From NCBI GenBank assembly GCA_003222235.1, contig QHVD01000025.1, forward strand, positions 1 through 12,105: a stretch of DNA of 12,105 nucleotides, read 5' to 3'. Source of the DNA: Gemmatimonadota bacterium. Its GTDB lineage: Bacteria > Gemmatimonadota > Gemmatimonadetes > Gemmatimonadales > GWC2-71-9. Of the stretch, positions 7,301 through 12,105 are shown piece after piece (the first letter of the stretch is position 1; the number at the start of each line of letters is the position of its first letter). The notes beneath the pieces were generated by a model that searched no databases, was not told where the DNA came from, and saw nothing but the letters and a program-made list of their open reading frames with translations. The translations under genes and the position numbers were made by a program.

Positions 7301-10005
7301 CGATCGCCGATCCCCTGGCCGAGGTCAGGGCGGAATTCGCGGCGGGACTGGGCCGGCGGATCGAGACCATCCGGACGGCCCTCGGGCGGCTCGAGGGCGA
7401 CTTCCGGATCGATGAGGCGGAGGTACTGTACCGCACGGCGCACTCGCTCAGCGGCACCGCCGCGAGCTTCGGGGCACAGGGGTTGGTGCAGCCCGCGAGC
7501 GATCTCGAGTCCCTGGCGCGCGGCTGGCTGGCGCGCGGGAAGTGCGCCCCGGAGGAATGGCAGGTCGCGGCGGCGACCGTGCCGAAGCTCGACGAGGCCG
7601 CCCGGGACTACCAGGCGACGGTGCGATCCGTCGGGCTCCGCTCCCCAGCCGCCCGCCTGGCGGTGGTGGGCGAGCTCGCCGCGCTCATCAACGCTGCCGT
7701 CGACCTCCGCGAGATCTTCCGGGGCGCGATCCTCAAGGTCGAGCGCGTCCTGGATTTTCGCCGGGCCAGCGTGGTGCTCCTCGATGACAGCGCCAGCCAC
7801 TACTACCTCCACACGCTGTACGACAGAGCCCAGGGCGGGTTCGTGGCGGAGGAGGGGGTTTTCCCCGTGGCCAAGGGGACCACGGGCGAGGCGATCCGAT
7901 CGGGCCGGCCGCTCCGCGTGGACACCCTGCCGGCCACCGACGGCATTCTGCTGCAGCAGGGGAAGCACGTCTCCGCCATGATCGTCCCGCTGCACGTCGG
8001 CGATCGCGTGATCGGCGCGCTGAACTTCGGGCACGAGGAGACCGGCCGCTATACCGATGAAGACCTCGAGTGGGCCGTCGTGCTGGGGCGGCAGATCGAG
8101 ACCTCCCTGTACTACTCCAAGCTCCTGAGCACGATCGCCGAGCAGCGCGAAGCGCTGGCGCGGCAGCACGCGGCGGTGCAGGACCAGCGCAATCAGCTGG
8201 AAGCGCTGATCGACGCCAGCGACGCCGCGATCATGCTCGTCGGGCGTGACCGCCGGATCGCCTATGCGAACGCCGAGATGGCGAGACTCGTGGGCATCCC
8301 GCGTGAGGCAGTGCTGGGAGCGGGCGTGGACGGCATCCACCGGTTCCTCGCGGGCTCCTTCGTCGACCCCACCGGGGTCGCCGCCCAGGAGCAGGCGCTG
8401 ACGCTGGACGTTCCCCTTCGGGACCGGGTCGAGCTCACGTTCCCGGAGCGCCGGGTGTGGCAGCGCGTGGTCGCCCCGGTGCGGCAGGGGGGCGGCGGCG
8501 GCCCGCTGCTGGGCCACATCGTGCTGTACCGCGACGTCACCCACGAAGTAGAGGCCGACCGCCTCAAGTCCGAGTTCGTGTCGGTGGTGAGCCACGAGCT
8601 GCGTACTCCGATGACGTCGGTGAAGGCCTCCCTGTCGCTGCTCCTGGCGGGCGCCGGCGGCGCGCTCGAGCCCTCGGCCCGCGAGCTGCTCGAGATCGCC
8701 CTCCGGAACGGCGACCGCCTCATCCGACTGGTGAACGATCTGCTCGACCTCTCGCGCCTGGAGGCCGGGCGCATGGAGCTACAGCTCGAGCCGGTGGCGC
8801 TCGGGGATGCGATCGAGTCCAGCGTCGAAACGGTGGCGGCGTTCGCGAACCAGCAGGGGGTCACGATCACCACGTCCCGGCCCGCCGGGGAGTTGAGCAT
8901 CCACGGTGTGCGCGACCGGGTGGAGCAGGTGATCGTCAACCTCCTGTCGAATGCCATCAAGTTCTCCTCCCGCGGCGACCGCGTCGCGGTTCGGTGGTGG
9001 CGCGACGGCGACGACATCGTGACGGAGGTGGCGGACCAGGGCCCGGGAATCCCAGCCGACAAGCTACAGACGATCTTCGAGCCGTTCCGGCAGCTCGACA
9101 GCTCCAGCACCAGGGAGCACGGGGGGGCGGGCCTCGGACTGACGATCAGCCGGGGCATCGTCGAGGCGCTGGGGGGAAAGCTCTGGGCCGAGAGCGACCT
9201 GGGGGTGGGGTCGCGGTTCTTCGTGCGGCTACCGCCGGCGCTTGAGCCGCAGCCCTCCCCCCCCCCCGCCGCCCCCGCCCAGGCGGTCGTGGAGCGGCGG
9301 CGCGCGGCCACCGTGCTGATCGCACACAGCGATCCTGAGTGGCAGCACCTGGCTGAAACGTGGGCCGGCACCGACGGCTGGCGCCTCGTGCCCGCCGCTA
9401 CCGGAGCAGCAGCATTGGCGCGGCTCCGTGAGGAGCGGGCCGATCTGCTCGTGCTCGCGCTCGAGCTGTCCGACATGCACGGCCTGGAGCTGCTGCAACG
9501 GTTGCAGCAGGACCCCCAGCTGTTCGACGTCCCCGCCGTGGTAGTGGCCGACGTCGACGTACCCACGGCCCTGGAGTACGGAGCCGAGGCGGCGAGGACG
9601 CCGGAAGGCGCCGCCGAGCGCGCCCGGCGCCTGCTCGCGGGCGCGCCCCGGGCAGGCGTGCTCCTCGTCGAAGACGATCCCTCGGCGCGCCCGGCGCTCG
9701 GCAGGGTGATCCGGCGCGCCGGCTACGCCTGCCTGACGGCCGACGATGCCCGCCAGGGGCTCGAGTTCGCGCGCGCCCGCAAGCCGGACCTCATCATCAC
9801 GGACTACCAGATGCCCGGGATGAACGGCCTCAGCTTCCTCCGGGAGCTGCGCAACGATCCGACCCTGAAGGAGGTGCCCGCGATCGTGCTGACGGGCCAC
9901 GTGACCTCGCGTCTCTCGCGCCAATTCGGCGGCTTGTCGGCGCGGCTCCTGGCGAAGCCGGTCGAGAGCACGGCGTTGCTCGCGGAGATCCGGCAGCTGA
10001 TCTGA
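7297..10005 (+). CDS. Hybrid sensor histidine kinase, HPt-GAF-PAS-HisKA-HATPase-REC-REC
   Basis: This is a 902-residue soluble hybrid kinase with no membrane segment, so the signal is likely cytoplasmic. Residues 1-110 are an HPt domain with H49 in AHSLSGTAASFGA. About 125-270 is a GAF domain. A helical linker follows (271-301), then a PAS domain (302-415). HisKA begins near 423 with H433 in SHELRTPM. The HATPase_c domain (about 535-650) has an N box N548 to N552, G1 DQGPGIP (D580), an F box IFEPF and G2 GGAGLGL (609-615). After a proline-rich linker comes a degenerate receiver (about 668-780) with alanine (A721) where the phosphoacceptor should be. A functional receiver (about 785-902) has D793/D794, D836, T866 and K887. 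The ATG overlapping the receiver gene's stop is preferred to an upstream in-frame GTG at 7015, which would run through that gene. Ligands of GAF and PAS are unknown. Confidence 0.95.
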   Translation: MTIADPLAEVRAEFAAGLGRRIETIRTALGRLEGDFRIDEAEVLYRTAHSLSGTAASFGAQGLVQPASDLESLARGWLARGKCAPEEWQVAAATVPKLDEAARDYQATVRSVGLRSPAARLAVVGELAALINAAVDLREIFRGAILKVERVLDFRRASVVLLDDSASHYYLHTLYDRAQGGFVAEEGVFPVAKGTTGEAIRSGRPLRVDTLPATDGILLQQGKHVSAMIVPLHVGDRVIGALNFGHEETGRYTDEDLEWAVVLGRQIETSLYYSKLLSTIAEQREALARQHAAVQDQRNQLEALIDASDAAIMLVGRDRRIAYANAEMARLVGIPREAVLGAGVDGIHRFLAGSFVDPTGVAAQEQALTLDVPLRDRVELTFPERRVWQRVVAPVRQGGGGGPLLGHIVLYRDVTHEVEADRLKSEFVSVVSHELRTPMTSVKASLSLLLAGAGGALEPSARELLEIALRNGDRLIRLVNDLLDLSRLEAGRMELQLEPVALGDAIESSVETVAAFANQQGVTITTSRPAGELSIHGVRDRVEQVIVNLLSNAIKFSSRGDRVAVRWWRDGDDIVTEVADQGPGIPADKLQTIFEPFRQLDSSSTREHGGAGLGLTISRGIVEALGGKLWAESDLGVGSRFFVRLPPALEPQPSPPPAAPAQAVVERRRAATVLIAHSDPEWQHLAETWAGTDGWRLVPAATGAAALARLREERADLLVLALELSDMHGLELLQRLQQDPQLFDVPAVVVADVDVPTALEYGAEAARTPEGAAERARRLLAGAPRAGVLLVEDDPSARPALGRVIRRAGYACLTADDARQGLEFARARKPDLIITDYQMPGMNGLSFLRELRNDPTLKEVPAIVLTGHVTSRLSRQFGGLSARLLAKPVESTALLAEIRQLI
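9257..9267 (+). repeat. C11 homopolymer in the kinase linker
   Basis: Eleven consecutive C residues encode the proline stretch at about residues 654-657, between the ATPase domain and the first receiver. I traced both alternative frames: losing one C leads to TGA at 9317-9319 and gaining one leads to TGA at 9336-9338. Either slip would remove both C-terminal receivers while leaving the kinase core. Confidence 0.7.
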
Positions 10006-10011
10006 AGACGT

Positions 10012-10638
10012 CTACCGGAGCGCCGGCCGCATCAGCAGGCCCGTCGTCGAGACCCGTACCTCGTACTCGACCGGCCTCGTCGCCGCGACGAACGCCGCCG
10101 AGCCGTACTCCGCGTCCACGAGCGGCCGGAACAGCGGGAAGCGGCGCACGAGGGAGAAGAGGTCCAGCCGCCTCGCGCGGGCGAGCGTATACATCGTGTG
10201 CGGCTTGGTCCGTTCGTCCGCTATCGCGTTGTAGCGGCCGCCGACCCGGTCGAGCTCGTACGCCGTGTGCAGTCCGAGCAGGTTCGCGGCAGGGTGCCAC
10301 TTGAGGATGTGAGCGTCAACATAGAAGGCGTCGCCCGCGAGCTCGTACATCGCGAGCCGCCGGTCGGGCAGGACGATGGTGGCCCGGAAGCGCTGCGGGC
10401 CGACCGGCTCGGTCTTGACGCTGGCCGCCAGCACTTCGAGAGTGAGCGCCCGGTACCCGTGGACCCCGATCGTGATCGTCGCGGCGAGCGCGGCAAGCGC
10501 CAGCAGCAGCAGGCCCAAAAGCGCGCGGACGCCGCCGCCGGCCCACCGCCCTCTGCGGACACTCGCCGATGCGGCGCGCAAGAACGCAGCGCCCACGAAG
10601 AGCAAGCAGACGCCGACGATGACCAGGGTGCTGGGCAT
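10012..10638 (-). CDS. Conserved hypothetical membrane protein with two N-terminal helices
   Basis: The 208-residue product has hydrophobic segments at about 4-20 and 39-60, separated by a basic stretch (RRGR), then a ~145-residue soluble domain. That domain contains RFRATIVLPDRR, HILKWHPAANLLGLH, YELDRVGGRY and, near the end, DAEYGSAAF and TTGLLMRP. The combination resembles small membrane proteins of unknown function from Proteobacteria, sometimes labelled as efflux pumps without evidence. That resemblance is from memory, and no transport function should be assumed. I chose the ATG at 10638-10636, which starts just before helix 1; an in-frame TTG at 10692 would add 18 polar residues without a properly spaced ribosome binding site. 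The stop is six bases from the convergent kinase stop, leaving no room for a terminator between them. Confidence 0.8.
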   Translation of the reverse strand: MPSTLVIVGVCLLFVGAAFLRAASASVRRGRWAGGGVRALLGLLLLALAALAATITIGVHGYRALTLEVLAASVKTEPVGPQRFRATIVLPDRRLAMYELAGDAFYVDAHILKWHPAANLLGLHTAYELDRVGGRYNAIADERTKPHTMYTLARARRLDLFSLVRRFPLFRPLVDAEYGSAAFVAATRPVEYEVRVSTTGLLMRPALR

Positions 10639-10715
10639 GAATTGACGTACCTGCACGACAGACGATTCATGAATGATGCACTGTTGTGACAAACCCCCGC
10701 CAAGCTGGTAGAACC

Positions 10716-10733
10716 CCTACCCGAACGGGTAGG
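10716..10733. promoter_or_regulatory. Perfect 18-bp palindrome, operator candidate
   Basis: CCTACCCG-AA-CGGGTAGG has perfect 8-bp arms around two bases. It lies in the intergenic region between the divergent membrane-protein gene and isocitrate lyase, 157 bp before the lyase ATG and 78 bp before the membrane-protein ATG. The TACCC/GGGTA half-sites recall sites of LuxR/NarL-type regulators, but the spacing is not the classic NarL 7-2-7 arrangement. No run of T follows, so a terminator is less likely. The regulator is unknown. Confidence 0.55.
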
Positions 10734-10833
10734 TGCGTAAGTCCTTGGCCAGGATAAGATTCCGCTTGCGGGCTCGACTTCCGACCGGCGCAGAGCTTGC
10801 AGTCTGAGGGCGGTCGCGGGATCACGCTGTCGA

Positions 10834-10852
10834 TCAATCTGGTCACGATTGA
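10834..10852. promoter_or_regulatory. Short inverted repeat upstream of isocitrate lyase
   Basis: TCAATC (10834-10839) and GATTGA (10847-10852) are perfect 6-bp arms with a 7-base spacer, ending 37 bases before the lyase ATG. The half-sites are 13 bases apart centre to centre. It could be a regulator site over the promoter. Six-base arms can arise by chance, so support is modest. I see no convincing -35/-10 pair in the 250 bases between the two genes. Confidence 0.3.
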
Positions 10853-10889
10853 AGTCGGAACGGCACTAATTCAGGGACGGGGTTGCCTT

Positions 10890-12105
<1,216 letters not shown>

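Noticed and set aside
6871..8595. 574-codon minus-strand frame, and the 434-codon minus frame at 8262-9566
   Set aside because: Both lie opposite the kinase, which has full motif support. Their translations show no domain pattern.
10639..10692. TTG-initiated extension of the membrane protein
   Set aside because: It adds 18 polar residues before helix 1 and has no properly spaced ribosome binding site; the ATG at 10638 is more natural.

Overview
The window is GC-rich bacterial chromosome with codon use strongly biased to G/C at third positions. It holds no rRNA, tRNA, CRISPR array, transposase or phage gene. The gene content (NtrC-family activator, hybrid kinase, glyoxylate-shunt enzyme, very long repeat protein) fits a free-living, metabolically flexible, probably uncultivated soil or sediment bacterium. 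The phylum cannot be fixed from this sequence; Gemmatimonadota-, Rokubacteria- or Deltaproteobacteria-like lineages are only guesses.

Region 1 (1-5132, minus strand) is one uninterrupted reading frame running off the left edge. It encodes a signal peptide followed by twelve complete and one partial copy of a ~137-residue beta-rich repeat (411 bp period): a giant secreted or surface protein, probably adhesin- or matrix-like. Region 2 (5133-5438) is its upstream region. It contains a strong sigma-54 promoter match, a perfect 9-bp inverted repeat, three tandem 12-bp repeats at the distance expected for enhancer sites, and a cluster of nested perfect inverted repeats. Region 3 (5439-10005) is a divergent two-component locus: an NtrC-type sigma-54 activator on the minus strand, then on the plus strand a stand-alone receiver overlapping by 4 bp a 902-residue hybrid kinase with an N-terminal HPt domain. 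Region 4 (10012-10638, minus) is a small two-helix membrane protein of unknown function, convergent with the kinase. Region 5 (10639-10889) is an intergenic region with two operator-like inverted repeats. Region 6 (10890-12105, plus) is isocitrate lyase, cut by the right edge.

The most attractive reading is a self-contained signalling module. The kinase carries every element of a His-Asp-His-Asp phosphorelay (H433, D836, H49, then D56 of the small receiver or D54 of the activator). The activator is encoded directly upstream of a gene preceded by a near-consensus sigma-54 promoter, so the relay may switch on the giant repeat protein. This is inference from sequence and position. Two 11-base G/C homopolymers, one in the kinase linker and one in the repeat gene, would truncate their products if they slipped.
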